NCBI GenBank assembly: GCA_020634435.1
Contig: JACKBS010000005.1
Location: forward strand, 1 to 64,000
DNA: 64,000 nt
Source of the DNA: Ardenticatenaceae bacterium
GTDB lineage: Bacteria; Chloroflexota; Anaerolineae; Promineifilales; Promineifilaceae
Reading direction: 5' to 3'
Shown: in pieces, positions 1 to 8,041 of the stretch
Position numbering within the stretch: the stretch's first letter is position 1
Layout: each line of letters opens with the position of its first letter
Notes under the pieces: model-generated
Told to the model about the DNA's origin: nothing
The model's database searches: none
Seen by the model: the letters and a program-made list of their open reading frames with translations, nothing else
Made by a program: the position numbers and the translations under genes

Positions 1-10
1 GTGGAAGTCT

Positions 11-1129
11 TTATAGGCGAATGAGGCGGATTTTGTAGCGCAGTAGAACATCGCTGCTGATGACCATGAATAAAACGATGCCTTGCAACAGGTTCGACAA
101 ACCTGATGGCTGGATTTCGCGGCCAGCGACGATGAGCGCCCCAAACAAAATCGAAACGATGATGACAGCAAAGGGATTCAGCTTGGCCAGCCAGGCAACG
201 ATGATGCCGGTGAAGCCGTATCCTGGTGAGATACGCTCTTGCAGACGGTGCACCACGCCGCTGATTTCGGTCATACCCGCCAAGCCAGCCAATGCACCAG
301 AGAGCATCATGACGAAGACGATGTTACGCGTGATGTTGATCCCGGCGTATTTGGCCGCATTGGGGTTGTCACCAATGATCTTGATTTCATAGCCCCAGCG
401 ACTGCGCTCCAAAATCCACCAGACGGCAACGGCCGCTATCACCCCAAACACAATGCCCAGATGCAGCGTAATGCCAGAAAAGGCTTTGATTTCGCGGGCG
501 TAGTCGGCCAGGCGAGGCAGCCACGCATTTTTCTCAAACACGGGGGTCATCTGGAAACCGGCGTCGGACCAGCGGTCAAAAATCCAGAAGTTGTTCCACA
601 AGATGGCCACGTAATTGAGCATGAGGGTGGTGATAATTTCGTTGACCTGGTAACGGGCCTTGAGGTAGCCGGGAAAAAAGCCCCAAATCGCACCGCCCAA
701 CATGCCCATGATAACCATCATGAGAATGACGATGAAGCGGGGCGTCTCTGGGCCAACCAGGGGCACCAACACCACCAGACTGGCGGCAAATGCGCCAATG
801 TAAAATTGCCCTTCAGCCCCGATATTCCACAGCTTCATTTTGAAGGCCACGGTGCAGGCCAGGCCAACCATGAGCAGGGGCGAGGCTTTCACCAACGTGT
901 CGGAAAAGACAGGCCAGCTGCCAAAAGTGGCATCAAAAAAGAAGCGCAGCACCACCAGCGGTTGGCCACCAATGATCTTTAGGATGATGCCCGCGATGAC
1001 AAAGGCAATGACCACTGAACCGAGCGACGTAGCCGCAGGTAGCCAGCGCGGAATATCTTCGACGCGCTTTTCAATGCTCAGGGTGTAGGGAAAGGTTCGT
1101 TTGGGGGTTGTGGCTGGTGTGCTGCTCAT
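11..1129 (-). CDS. ABC transporter permease, BMP/nucleoside type
   Basis: Membrane permease of 372 aa in the branched-chain/ribose-like family that serves BMP-type nucleoside or simple-sugar importers (YufP/NupP-like). About nine to ten hydrophobic helices are spread along the length after a short cytoplasmic N-terminus. A conserved loop with GDNPNAAKYAG near residue 255 is typical of this family. Its ATG overlaps the stop of the upstream ATPase gene by the usual ATGA four-base overlap, so the two are translationally coupled. These importers normally have a second permease; it would lie just beyond the left edge, since this gene ends only 10 bp inside the window. Substrate is inferred from family only. 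Confidence 0.9.
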   Translation of the reverse strand: MSSTPATTPKRTFPYTLSIEKRVEDIPRWLPAATSLGSVVIAFVIAGIILKIIGGQPLVVLRFFFDATFGSWPVFSDTLVKASPLLMVGLACTVAFKMKLWNIGAEGQFYIGAFAASLVVLVPLVGPETPRFIVILMMVIMGMLGGAIWGFFPGYLKARYQVNEIITTLMLNYVAILWNNFWIFDRWSDAGFQMTPVFEKNAWLPRLADYAREIKAFSGITLHLGIVFGVIAAVAVWWILERSRWGYEIKIIGDNPNAAKYAGINITRNIVFVMMLSGALAGLAGMTEISGVVHRLQERISPGYGFTGIIVAWLAKLNPFAVIIVSILFGALIVAGREIQPSGLSNLLQGIVLFMVISSDVLLRYKIRLIRL

Positions 1130-2685
1130 GCGGTTACCTCTCCTTTAACACTGCCAATCCTGGCGCTATCACTCTTTGTGCTGCCGGTCATCATGAGGCC
1201 GATTTCGTTGATGTTGGCTTCGTCTGCTTCAACGATGCCCATGATACGGCCGTCAAAAATCACGGCAATGCGGTCACTCAATGCCAGCAGTTCTTCTAGC
1301 TCTTCAGAAATAAGCAAGACGGCCGTTCCGTTCTCCCGTTGTTCCAGCAGCAAAGTCTGAATTGCCTCGATGGCCCCAACATCCAGGCCGCGCGTGGGCT
1401 GGACAGCTACCATCAAATTGGGTTCCGCCGAAATTTCGCGGGCCAAGATTACCTTTTGCAGGTTGCCGCCAGACAGCTTACGGGCCATCGTCTCCACGCT
1501 GGGGGCCAAAATGTCGTACTTTTCCTTGAGCTTGCGAGCACGCTCACGCGCACGCCCGAAGTTGATCTGCCAGCGGCTGCTAATTGGATCGCCACGGTAG
1601 CTCTTCATGATCGTGTTTTCGGTGATGGTCATGTTGGGGGCGCTGCCTACCCGAGTGCGGTCTTCCGGCACGTGGGACACGCCAGTGCGAATGGCTTTGA
1701 TAGGCGGCTGGTTGGACAAATCTTCGCCATTCACCTGGATGGTGCCAGAGCAAGGGCGCAAACCGGTGATCACTTCAGCGAGTTCGCTCTGGCCGTTGCC
1801 CGCCACACCGGCAATGCCTAAAATTTCGCCGCCATGCACCTCCAGCGAAACGCCGCGCAGTGCAGGCACACCTTTGTTGTTTTCAGCATGCACGTCTTGC
1901 ATGGCCAGCACCACTGGGCCTGCTTTCTGCGGCTGCTTTTCCACAGCAAAGACTACACTGCGGCCTACCATCAGCTCGGCCAGCTTTTCACGGGTCATAC
2001 CCGCCATGCTTTGGCCTTCGGCGGTGACTTTGCCTTTACGCAACACGGTGATGCGGTCGGCAACGGCCGTTACTTCATGCAGTTTGTGGCTGATAAAAAT
2101 AATTGACTTGCCTTGAGCGACCATGGCGCGCATCGTTTGCATAAGGTCGTCGATTTCTTGGGGGGCAAGAACGGCCGTAGGCTCGTCCATGATCAAAATA
2201 TTGGCACCACGGTACAGCGTTTTCAAAATTTCTACCCGCTGCTGTTCGCCCACTGAAAGCTGCCAGATTTTGGCTTTGGGGTCTACGCGCAAGCCAAACT
2301 GTTCTTGCAGCGCCAAAATCTTTTTGTCGTACTCGGCCAGATTCATGAAAAATTTCGGCTCATCCAGCCCCAGCAAAATATTTTCGGTAACGGTTTGGGT
2401 AGGCACCAGCATAAAATGCTGATGCACCATACCAATCCCCTTGGCGATGGCGTCTTTGGGCGAATTAAAACTAACCAGCTCCCCATTCACTCGTATGGTG
2501 CCCGATGCCTGTTTGTACAAACCGGCCAGCACGTTCATCAACGTGCTCTTACCAGCCCCATTTTCCCCCAGCAGGGCGTGAATCTCCCCTCGCTTCAGCG
2601 TAAAGTTGACCCGATCATTGGCCAATACACCAGGAAAGCGCACGGTGACTTCCTGCATTTCAACGGCGAAAGGTGCCTCGCTCAT
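1126..2685 (-). CDS. ABC transporter ATP-binding protein with two ATPase domains (BMP/sugar type)
   Basis: Duplicated ATPase of 519 aa. The first domain carries Walker A GENGAGKST near residue 40 and the signature LSVGEQQRVEI near 143; the second has a degenerate Walker A (GVAGNGQSE) and the signature LSGGNLQKVILA, as is normal for the RbsA/MglA/YufO class. The first Walker B is LIMDEPTAVL. It powers the permease encoded immediately downstream and works with the lipoprotein encoded upstream. A 100-bp gap containing a strong hairpin separates it from the binding-protein gene, a common arrangement for making more binding protein than ATPase. Confidence 0.93.
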   Translation of the reverse strand: MSEAPFAVEMQEVTVRFPGVLANDRVNFTLKRGEIHALLGENGAGKSTLMNVLAGLYKQASGTIRVNGELVSFNSPKDAIAKGIGMVHQHFMLVPTQTVTENILLGLDEPKFFMNLAEYDKKILALQEQFGLRVDPKAKIWQLSVGEQQRVEILKTLYRGANILIMDEPTAVLAPQEIDDLMQTMRAMVAQGKSIIFISHKLHEVTAVADRITVLRKGKVTAEGQSMAGMTREKLAELMVGRSVVFAVEKQPQKAGPVVLAMQDVHAENNKGVPALRGVSLEVHGGEILGIAGVAGNGQSELAEVITGLRPCSGTIQVNGEDLSNQPPIKAIRTGVSHVPEDRTRVGSAPNMTITENTIMKSYRGDPISSRWQINFGRARERARKLKEKYDILAPSVETMARKLSGGNLQKVILAREISAEPNLMVAVQPTRGLDVGAIEAIQTLLLEQRENGTAVLLISEELEELLALSDRIAVIFDGRIMGIVEADEANINEIGLMMTGSTKSDSARIGSVKGEVTA

Positions 2686-2696
2686 GGCTATGTCCC

Positions 2697-2783
2697 TTGT
2701 AATCGGTGGTCGGTAATCAGTTGTCGGTAATCGGTAAGCAGATTGGGCCGCTTACCGATTACCGTTTTACCGATTACCGTTTA
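2697..2783. repeat. Word-built hairpin, CGGTAATC family, inside the ABC operon
   Basis: The gap between the binding-protein gene and the ATPase gene is made of repeats of the word CGGTAATC and its complement. Perfect 15-bp arms lie at 2725-2739 and 2750-2764 with a 10-nt loop, and more imperfect copies flank them. It probably works as a partial terminator or mRNA stabiliser between the two genes, but its sequence is a member of a dispersed family (also at 50508-50585), not a typical GC-rich terminator. Confidence 0.75.
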
Positions 2784-2787
2784 CGGG

Positions 2788-4098
2788 TTATTCAAGTTCG
2801 GGCAATTCGGCCGTGATGTTCTCGTTCCACCAGTACATACAGGTGGTACACGGGCTGCTAAACTGCGCAAAACCATCGAGATCAATCTGCTCCAGGCTCA
2901 CGCCATCGGCCAGAACAGTGTTGCCCTGGTTATCCACGATGGGGCCTTTGAAGACGTCGAAGCGGGTGAATTCACCAGCCAGCATAGCCGCCAGCGTGTC
3001 GCGAATCATCTGCAAATCTTCTTCGGGCAATTCGGCCGTGCCGGGCTGCAATGTTTCACCGTCCATGAAGCCATACAGGCCCATCGCGCCAGCGTCGGCA
3101 TCGAAGTATTCAGAGCCAGCTACCCACGTGCCATCACGGGATTCTTCAACGATGCGGGCATAAACCGGGCCCCAATTCCAGTACATGGAGGTAAGGCAGG
3201 CGTCGGCGACGCAGTTGCCAGAATAGTCGTAGGTGATACCCCATTTGCCTTCGGGGGCAGCTTCAGCCGGGGCGGGCGTGTCGGCACCAGTCATCACAAC
3301 CTGTGCGCCGCTGTCGAACAGGGAGGAAGCGGCATCTTGCTCGATGATGGGATCATGCCAGGTGTAAATCCAGCGCACGTCGATGGTGCATTCGGGGCAG
3401 GTTTGCGCGACACCCAAAGAAAAGGCGTTACCCAAACGGAGCTCTTCGGGGATGGGGAAGGTAGCGATGTAGCCCAATTTTGGATTGCCATCCAGCATGG
3501 CGCGGGAACCAGCCAGCATACCGGCCAGATATTTCATGTCTTCCATGGCGCCCATGAGGTTGCCAAAGTTTTCGCCGTTGGTCATGAAACCGCTGATGTG
3601 GATGATGTCAACATCGGGGAATTCATCAGCGATGGTAGCGGATGCATCCATGTAACCAAAAGAGGTGGTGAAGATGACATCAAAGCCTTTACGGGCCAGG
3701 GAACGAATCACTTGTTCAGCATCCGCGCCTTCGGCCACAATTTCTACGTAGGCGGTGTGCACGTTTTCTACGTTGTCCTGCACGTACATACGGCCGACAT
3801 CGTGGGCCTGGGACCAACCACCGTCATCGTGGGGGCCAACATACACAAAAGCGACGTTGTAACAACCTTCGATCGCTGTAGGAATCTGGTAACTACCTTC
3901 TTGTTCGGCCTCACCAGTGCTGCTGGTGCAGTCTGTGGTTTCCGCCATATCTTCGGTGGTGTCTGCCGTGGTGTCCGCTGTGTCAGCGGTCGTATCTTCT
4001 TCAGCTTCCGGTTCATCGCCACCGCCACAGGCAGATAGCGTCATGGCCAAAGCCAACATCATCAAAAAGAAAATCCAAAGGGTTTTGTTTTTCATCAT
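2788..4098 (-). CDS. BMP family ABC transporter substrate-binding lipoprotein
   Basis: Surface lipoprotein of 436 aa that would capture the substrate for the adjoining ABC importer. It starts with a signal peptide and lipobox ending LSAC at about residue 24, followed by an acidic Thr/Glu/Asp-rich linker to about residue 65, then the BMP fold (features such as YVGPHDDGGWSQAHD, FDVIFTTSFGYMDA and QVVMTGADTPAP). BMP proteins bind nucleosides or related compounds. A good Shine-Dalgarno (GAGGAGAG) precedes the ATG; a second Met follows directly and could also serve. A long extra Shine-Dalgarno-like sequence lies further up the leader. Confidence 0.93.
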   Translation of the reverse strand: MMKNKTLWIFFLMMLALAMTLSACGGGDEPEAEEDTTADTADTTADTTEDMAETTDCTSSTGEAEQEGSYQIPTAIEGCYNVAFVYVGPHDDGGWSQAHDVGRMYVQDNVENVHTAYVEIVAEGADAEQVIRSLARKGFDVIFTTSFGYMDASATIADEFPDVDIIHISGFMTNGENFGNLMGAMEDMKYLAGMLAGSRAMLDGNPKLGYIATFPIPEELRLGNAFSLGVAQTCPECTIDVRWIYTWHDPIIEQDAASSLFDSGAQVVMTGADTPAPAEAAPEGKWGITYDYSGNCVADACLTSMYWNWGPVYARIVEESRDGTWVAGSEYFDADAGAMGLYGFMDGETLQPGTAELPEEDLQMIRDTLAAMLAGEFTRFDVFKGPIVDNQGNTVLADGVSLEQIDLDGFAQFSSPCTTCMYWWNENITAELPELE

Positions 4099-4165
4099 TT
4101 ACTCTCTCCTCAAATTTTTTACGGTTGAAAGCAAGTCTTTATTTGATTGTCGCTTTTAAGTACGG

Positions 4166-4178
4166 GATCACCTCCTTA
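4166..4178 (-). promoter_or_regulatory. 13-nt perfect anti-SD complement in the bmp leader
   Basis: On the minus strand the leader carries TAAGGAGGTGATC, complementary to the whole 3' tail of 16S rRNA, about 68 nt upstream of the ATG at 4098. The gene has its own ordinary Shine-Dalgarno close to the start. The distant copy is too far to position that start codon. It resembles the STAB-SD elements of Bacillus, where bound ribosomes protect the 5' end of an mRNA, or could serve a tiny GTG-initiated leader peptide. Confidence 0.45.
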
Positions 4179-4347
4179 CTCTTCCTGCGTTTCCTGGATA
4201 GGCTAATGCTACCAGTAGGCACTGGTTAGGTCGAGTGTAAAGAGTAACCAAATATCCTCACTTTCGGTTAGTGCGGCATAGCATTGGTATGGGGTGATAT
4301 AGATCATGTTTTTGTCAGACAAATTTACGCGGCGCGGCTGGCAGGGG

Positions 4348-5565
4348 CTAGCGACGGTCGTTCCACTGTTCGATCATCGCCAACTTTTGCTTGTAAAAAG
4401 CGGTGGCTTTTTCATTGCCCTGAACCAGCGTCAATGCCTGCTGGGCATCTTGCAGTGCCAGCTCTGGATGCCGCAACCGGTACTGCACCATGCTGCGCAG
4501 GTGGTACAAATTGGCCTTAAACAGGGGATTGATCGGCGTTTCGGTCCAGGCATCAACAATACGAATGGCCTGGTCCACATGATCTAACGCTTGCGGCCCC
4601 TGGCCTTTGTCCAGAGCATATTGCCCCAGCAGTTGGTGGGCCATCGCCTGCTGTCGCGGATCGTTAAGTCCTAGTTGTAATGCTTTTTCCAGGTTACGTA
4701 CGGCCGTTCCCGGCACGCGCTTCTTGTCCCCATTTTGCAGCAAAGCCAGCTGCAAATAGTAACCCGCCACATTGGGATTTTGGGTAATCGCTTGCTGCAA
4801 AAGTCGTGTTGCTTTTTGCGGCGCACCACCCTGGCGCAGGGCAGACACCAACTGCAAAGTCAGATTGGTATCGTGCGGATTTAGCTGCCACTGCTCTTGC
4901 AGCCGGGCAAATTCCACAGCATCGGCATCGGAGCTGTGGCCGACCAGTTCAAACCAGCCGTTCCGGTTCGCCTGCCAAAATAGCAAGAGGAGGATAGCGT
5001 GGGCAACGGCCGTTGCCCCACTCAGCACCGGTGTCGCCTTAAAATCGTAAATAATGCGCCAGTCGCCGATAAACGTCAGCATGGTGAAGATGGGGTAATA
5101 AATCAGAGAGTAGTACAGCAGATTGCGCAGCGATTGGCGGGCAAAGTAACGCAGGGAGACGCTTCGGTTCTTGTATAGCAGCGTAAACAAAACGGCCGCA
5201 AACAGCAAAGACCCAAGGGTGCCACCCAAGCTAATCAGCCATTCCTGCCCAGGCGGGAAAATCCGATCCGGCTGCACATAGCCCCAATAAAAACCATAGC
5301 CGCAGCTCACCACCCGGCCACCAAACTGCCAAATGGGGATGGCATGGAAAAATTCATGCACGATGACGGAAGGGGGAATGGCTAGCAAAAAAGCCGCCTG
5401 CTCGGCCAGATGCATCTTCTGGCGGGTGAGCGGCGGCTGCCGAAAACCGTTCCAATCCCGCCGGAGAATTCCTGTCAGCTGCACCGCGCGATACGCTTGC
5501 AGCAACGACAGACCATAAAAAAGCAGCTCCAGCGGACTGGATAAATCAATTCGAAAACAACCCAT
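4348..5565 (-). CDS. M50-like membrane metalloprotease with C-terminal TPR repeats
   Basis: Membrane protein of 405 aa. The first half has several hydrophobic helices and a zinc-protease motif HEFFH (about residues 80-84) followed by IPIWQFGG, as in M50 peptidases; GDWRIIYDF near residue 170 may supply the second metal site. The second half, from about residue 210, is a string of helical TPR-like repeats (QEQWQLNPHDTNLTL, LQQAITQNPNVAGYY and so on). The combination suggests a site-2-protease-like enzyme with a cytoplasmic partner-binding domain. Substrate unknown. It follows carbamate kinase on the same strand with 52 bp between them. Confidence 0.75.
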   Translation of the reverse strand: MGCFRIDLSSPLELLFYGLSLLQAYRAVQLTGILRRDWNGFRQPPLTRQKMHLAEQAAFLLAIPPSVIVHEFFHAIPIWQFGGRVVSCGYGFYWGYVQPDRIFPPGQEWLISLGGTLGSLLFAAVLFTLLYKNRSVSLRYFARQSLRNLLYYSLIYYPIFTMLTFIGDWRIIYDFKATPVLSGATAVAHAILLLLFWQANRNGWFELVGHSSDADAVEFARLQEQWQLNPHDTNLTLQLVSALRQGGAPQKATRLLQQAITQNPNVAGYYLQLALLQNGDKKRVPGTAVRNLEKALQLGLNDPRQQAMAHQLLGQYALDKGQGPQALDHVDQAIRIVDAWTETPINPLFKANLYHLRSMVQYRLRHPELALQDAQQALTLVQGNEKATAFYKQKLAMIEQWNDRR

Positions 5566-5574
5566 ACGATTCCA

Positions 5575-5616
5575 GATTAACGATTGTTAGCTGGCAGCGC
5601 AGGTTTATCGTTAATC
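5575..5616. repeat. Inverted repeat between carbamate kinase and the M50 gene
   Basis: Perfect 10-bp arms GATTAACGAT (5575-5584) and ATCGTTAATC (5607-5616) surround a 22-nt loop. It sits just after the stop of the carbamate kinase gene on the minus strand and just before the next start. There is no clear T-run, so it is probably another word-type hairpin and not a standard terminator. Confidence 0.5.
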
Positions 5617-5617
5617 G

Positions 5618-6568
5618 CTACTCAGCCGTGATCCAGGTACCGGTTTCTTTGCGCATGGCCTGGCCAATGTAGGCCGGGCTGGTGATCAGTGCCTGTTTGC
5701 CGCCATTATCCAAGAAATCAAGCACGGCTTCAACTTTCGGTCGCATACTGCCCGGCGCAAAGTGACCTTCGGACAGATATTGGCGCAGCTGAACGGCCGT
5801 AATCTCGCCCAAGTTCTCCTGCTGCGGCGTATTAAAGTTGATGCACACTTGCGGCACACCCGTGGAAATCAGCAGCAAGTCAACGTCTAGCTGAGCCGCC
5901 AGCAAACCACTGGCCCAATCTTTGTCGATGACGGCCATCACGCCACGAATCTCACGCAATTCGCCCTTGCTGTTTTGCACCACAGGGATGCCCCCACCGC
6001 CAACGGCAATCACCACGCCACCAGCCGATACCAGGTGCCGGATTGCCTGTTCCTCAACGATGCGCACGGGTCGTGGTGAAGCCACCACGCGCCGCCAGCC
6101 GCGCCCCGCATCTTCAACCACCTGCCAGCCTTGGGATTGAAACAGCTCTGCCTGAGCCTCGGTCATAAAGCCGCCAATCGGTTTAGATGGTGCAGTGAAA
6201 GCCGGATCATTTTCATCCACCAGCACTTGCGTCACCACCGACACAACCGGCACTTCCATGTTGCGGCTGAACAGTTCATTGCTCAACGCTTGCTGGAGCA
6301 TGTAGCCAATCGCCCCTTGGGTATCGGCCACGATGAGGTCTAGCGGAGTAGTATGCACCTCGTGCGCCGCCAATTCGTTGCGGCGCAGAATGTAGCCTAC
6401 TTGTGGGCCGTTGCCGTGGGTGACGATGAGCCGCCAGCCATCTTCGACCATATCGGCCAGATGGCGGCACGTTTCGCGCACGGCATCCCACTGATGGGGA
6501 ATATCGGGATTATTTTTATCGGTAATGAGTGAATTGCCGCCAATGGCGACCAGAGCAGTGCGGGACAA
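5618..6568 (-). CDS. arcC: Carbamate kinase
   Basis: Amino-acid-kinase fold protein of 316 aa, the usual size of carbamate kinase. It opens with LVAIGGNSLI, the nucleotide/phosphate glycine loop, and has THGNGPQVG near residue 50 and a second glycine stretch VIAVGGGGIPV near 190, all diagnostic of the family. It catalyses reversible transfer of phosphate between carbamoyl phosphate and ADP, usually to make ATP from arginine, agmatine, purine or cyanate breakdown. No arginine deiminase or carbamoyltransferase lies nearby, so the pathway it serves cannot be told from context. Confidence 0.93.
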   Translation of the reverse strand: MSRTALVAIGGNSLITDKNNPDIPHQWDAVRETCRHLADMVEDGWRLIVTHGNGPQVGYILRRNELAAHEVHTTPLDLIVADTQGAIGYMLQQALSNELFSRNMEVPVVSVVTQVLVDENDPAFTAPSKPIGGFMTEAQAELFQSQGWQVVEDAGRGWRRVVASPRPVRIVEEQAIRHLVSAGGVVIAVGGGGIPVVQNSKGELREIRGVMAVIDKDWASGLLAAQLDVDLLLISTGVPQVCINFNTPQQENLGEITAVQLRQYLSEGHFAPGSMRPKVEAVLDFLDNGGKQALITSPAYIGQAMRKETGTWITAE

Positions 6569-6670
6569 GTGGGACCTCCGAAAAAATGCCTGTGGGAAGG
6601 CAAAAATAGTGAGGCGGAATCATACAGCAGAGGTTTGGTGGCGGCAAAAAGATGGGCGGAAGTGAGATGT

Positions 6671-6724
6671 TGCAGGTGGCAAGTTTCTGCTACCTGCAAC
6701 TTGCCACCTGCCACCTGCTACATG
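6671..6724. repeat. Word-built hairpin, GCAGGTGGCAAGTT family
   Basis: Iterated words GCAGGTGGCAAGTT and complement fill the space between the epimerase stop and the carbamate kinase start. Perfect 14-bp arms lie at 6672-6685 and 6698-6711 with a 12-nt loop, followed by further copies up to the stop codon of the epimerase gene. Relatives occur at 9541-9606 and 52812-52901. Confidence 0.75.
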
Positions 6725-7720
6725 CTACTCCTGTGCATGCCACTTTTGCAGAAGTTCGGCTTCGCGTTCCGGGGTGAGACCACCGCGCCAGGCATAGTCG
6801 GCGGGGCGAGTGGCCTGCCAGATGAGGGTATCGTGGACGGTTTCGGGCAACGGCCGTATTGCCAAGCCTGCCGCTGCTGCTTTATCCGTGCTAAACATAT
6901 CAAACCCCGCGTACTCGGCAGGAACCCAAAGCGGCAGCTGCACGTAAGCCCCAACCTCGTTCTCCTGCAAAAATTCATCACTGACCCAGGTGAAGGTCGC
7001 ATTGCTGCCAGACACCTCGCGGCACGTTTGCAGCACCTGCCCCATGCTAAAGTGCCCCGCCGGGCTGGTGGCGTTGTATGGTCCGTGCAGCCGGGCTTCG
7101 GTGGCTCTTACCGTCCAGGTAGCCAGATCGCGTACGTCGATAAACTGGACCGGGTGCTCAGGCTTATCCGGGGCCAGCACCTCACCGCCACGCGCCACGC
7201 GGGCGGGCCAGTAGGTAAAGCGGTCCGATACATCGTGCGGCCCAACAATGAGGCCAGAACGCACATGCAGCGCATGTTCCGCCCCCATCACCTCGCTGAT
7301 GGCTTGCTCGCACAATACTTTCAGCGGCCCGTACGTCTCGCCCGTGATTTCTTCCACCGTTTCATCTTCAATGGTGCCAAGCGGGCTGTTTTCATCCTGC
7401 CCTGGCGTATTGTTGTCGCTGTAGACGGAGAGCGTTGAGATGAAGGTGTAATGATCGATGATCCCCTTCAGCTTCGTGGCCGAATCGCGCACCAGACGCG
7501 GCACGTAGCCACAGGTATCAATGACGGCATCAAAGGAACGGCCGTCTAGCACATCCAGTCCGCCATCACGGTCACCAATTAGGGTTTCTACGCTGCCTTC
7601 AAACAAATCTGGATTGCTCTGCCCGCGGTTAAACAATGTCACTTCATGCCCCGCCGCCAACGCCGTGTTCACAATGGCCCGCCCCAAAAACCGTGTTCCG
7701 CCAATGACCAACAGTTTCAT
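6725..7720 (-). CDS. NAD-dependent epimerase/dehydratase family protein
   Basis: Extended short-chain dehydrogenase of about 331 aa. It begins MKLLVIGGTRFLGRAIV, a Rossmann nucleotide-binding loop, and has an active-site-like Tyr in GETYGPLK near residue 120. The start at 7720 is chosen because AAGGAG lies seven bases upstream; a longer reading from 7786 runs into a dispersed repeat. Members of this group act on nucleotide sugars or are RNA-binding relatives; the C-terminus (WRGGLTPEREAELL) is typical of a clade often labelled SDR or reductase. Exact substrate unknown. Confidence 0.85.
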   Translation of the reverse strand: MKLLVIGGTRFLGRAIVNTALAAGHEVTLFNRGQSNPDLFEGSVETLIGDRDGGLDVLDGRSFDAVIDTCGYVPRLVRDSATKLKGIIDHYTFISTLSVYSDNNTPGQDENSPLGTIEDETVEEITGETYGPLKVLCEQAISEVMGAEHALHVRSGLIVGPHDVSDRFTYWPARVARGGEVLAPDKPEHPVQFIDVRDLATWTVRATEARLHGPYNATSPAGHFSMGQVLQTCREVSGSNATFTWVSDEFLQENEVGAYVQLPLWVPAEYAGFDMFSTDKAAAAGLAIRPLPETVHDTLIWQATRPADYAWRGGLTPEREAELLQKWHAQE

Positions 7721-7789
7721 GCCTAAATCTCCTTGCTTGTGGCCAAGATGGTTGTTCATCAACAAATAGAAACTAACCGGGCTCACCTT

Positions 7790-7850
7790 TTACTCCCGCG
7801 AAGGCGGGAGTCCACTGGATTTGGATTCCCGCCTTCGCGAGAATGACACG
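7790..7850. repeat. Dispersed repeat, CCCGCGAAGGCGGG family
   Basis: Two facing copies of a CCCGCGAAGGCGGG hairpin unit (ACTCCCGCGAAGGCGGGAGT, then GGATTCCCGCCTTCGCGAGA) lie upstream of the epimerase gene. The same unit recurs at 46569-46635 and 55544-55575. It is an intergenic hairpin element of the kind seen in many bacterial genomes, without coding capacity. Confidence 0.8.
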
Positions 7851-7993
7851 TAAGGTTTTGTTTGTCGGCTCAGTTTCAGTTACAACTATCTTGACCTTCG
7901 ATTGACCGGTCCTTTTGGTGTCAAGCATAACAAAGATTAGATGATTGTCTAGTGTTTAGCTGTCGCGCAGGGTACAATTCAGGCAAATTATCT

Positions 7994-8024
7994 TAATCTG
8001 CGAAATCTGTGTCATCTGTGGATT
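7994..8024 (+). repeat. CTGTGTCATCTGTGG-type word repeat in the pepA leader
   Basis: The leader just before the pepA Shine-Dalgarno contains ATCTGCGAAATCTGTGTCATCTGTGG, a member of the CTCTGTGTCCTCTGTGG word family that also precedes the genes at 42131, 44924 and 46736. Confidence 0.55.
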
Positions 8025-8041
8025 TTCTTAAGGAGAAGCAT

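Noticed and set aside
2743..4038. Long plus-strand open frame of 431 codons opposite the BMP lipoprotein gene
   Set aside because: It mirrors the codon structure of a well-supported gene, has no family motif, and runs over the word hairpin.
4163..4178. Fragment of a 16S rRNA gene
   Set aside because: GGATCACCTCCTTA is identical to a 16S 3' end, but nothing before it resembles rRNA; as a leader Shine-Dalgarno on the minus strand it makes more sense.
7790..7850. Insertion sequence or MITE
   Set aside because: The CCCGCGAAGGCGGG units have no target duplications that I can see and no transposase occurs in the window.
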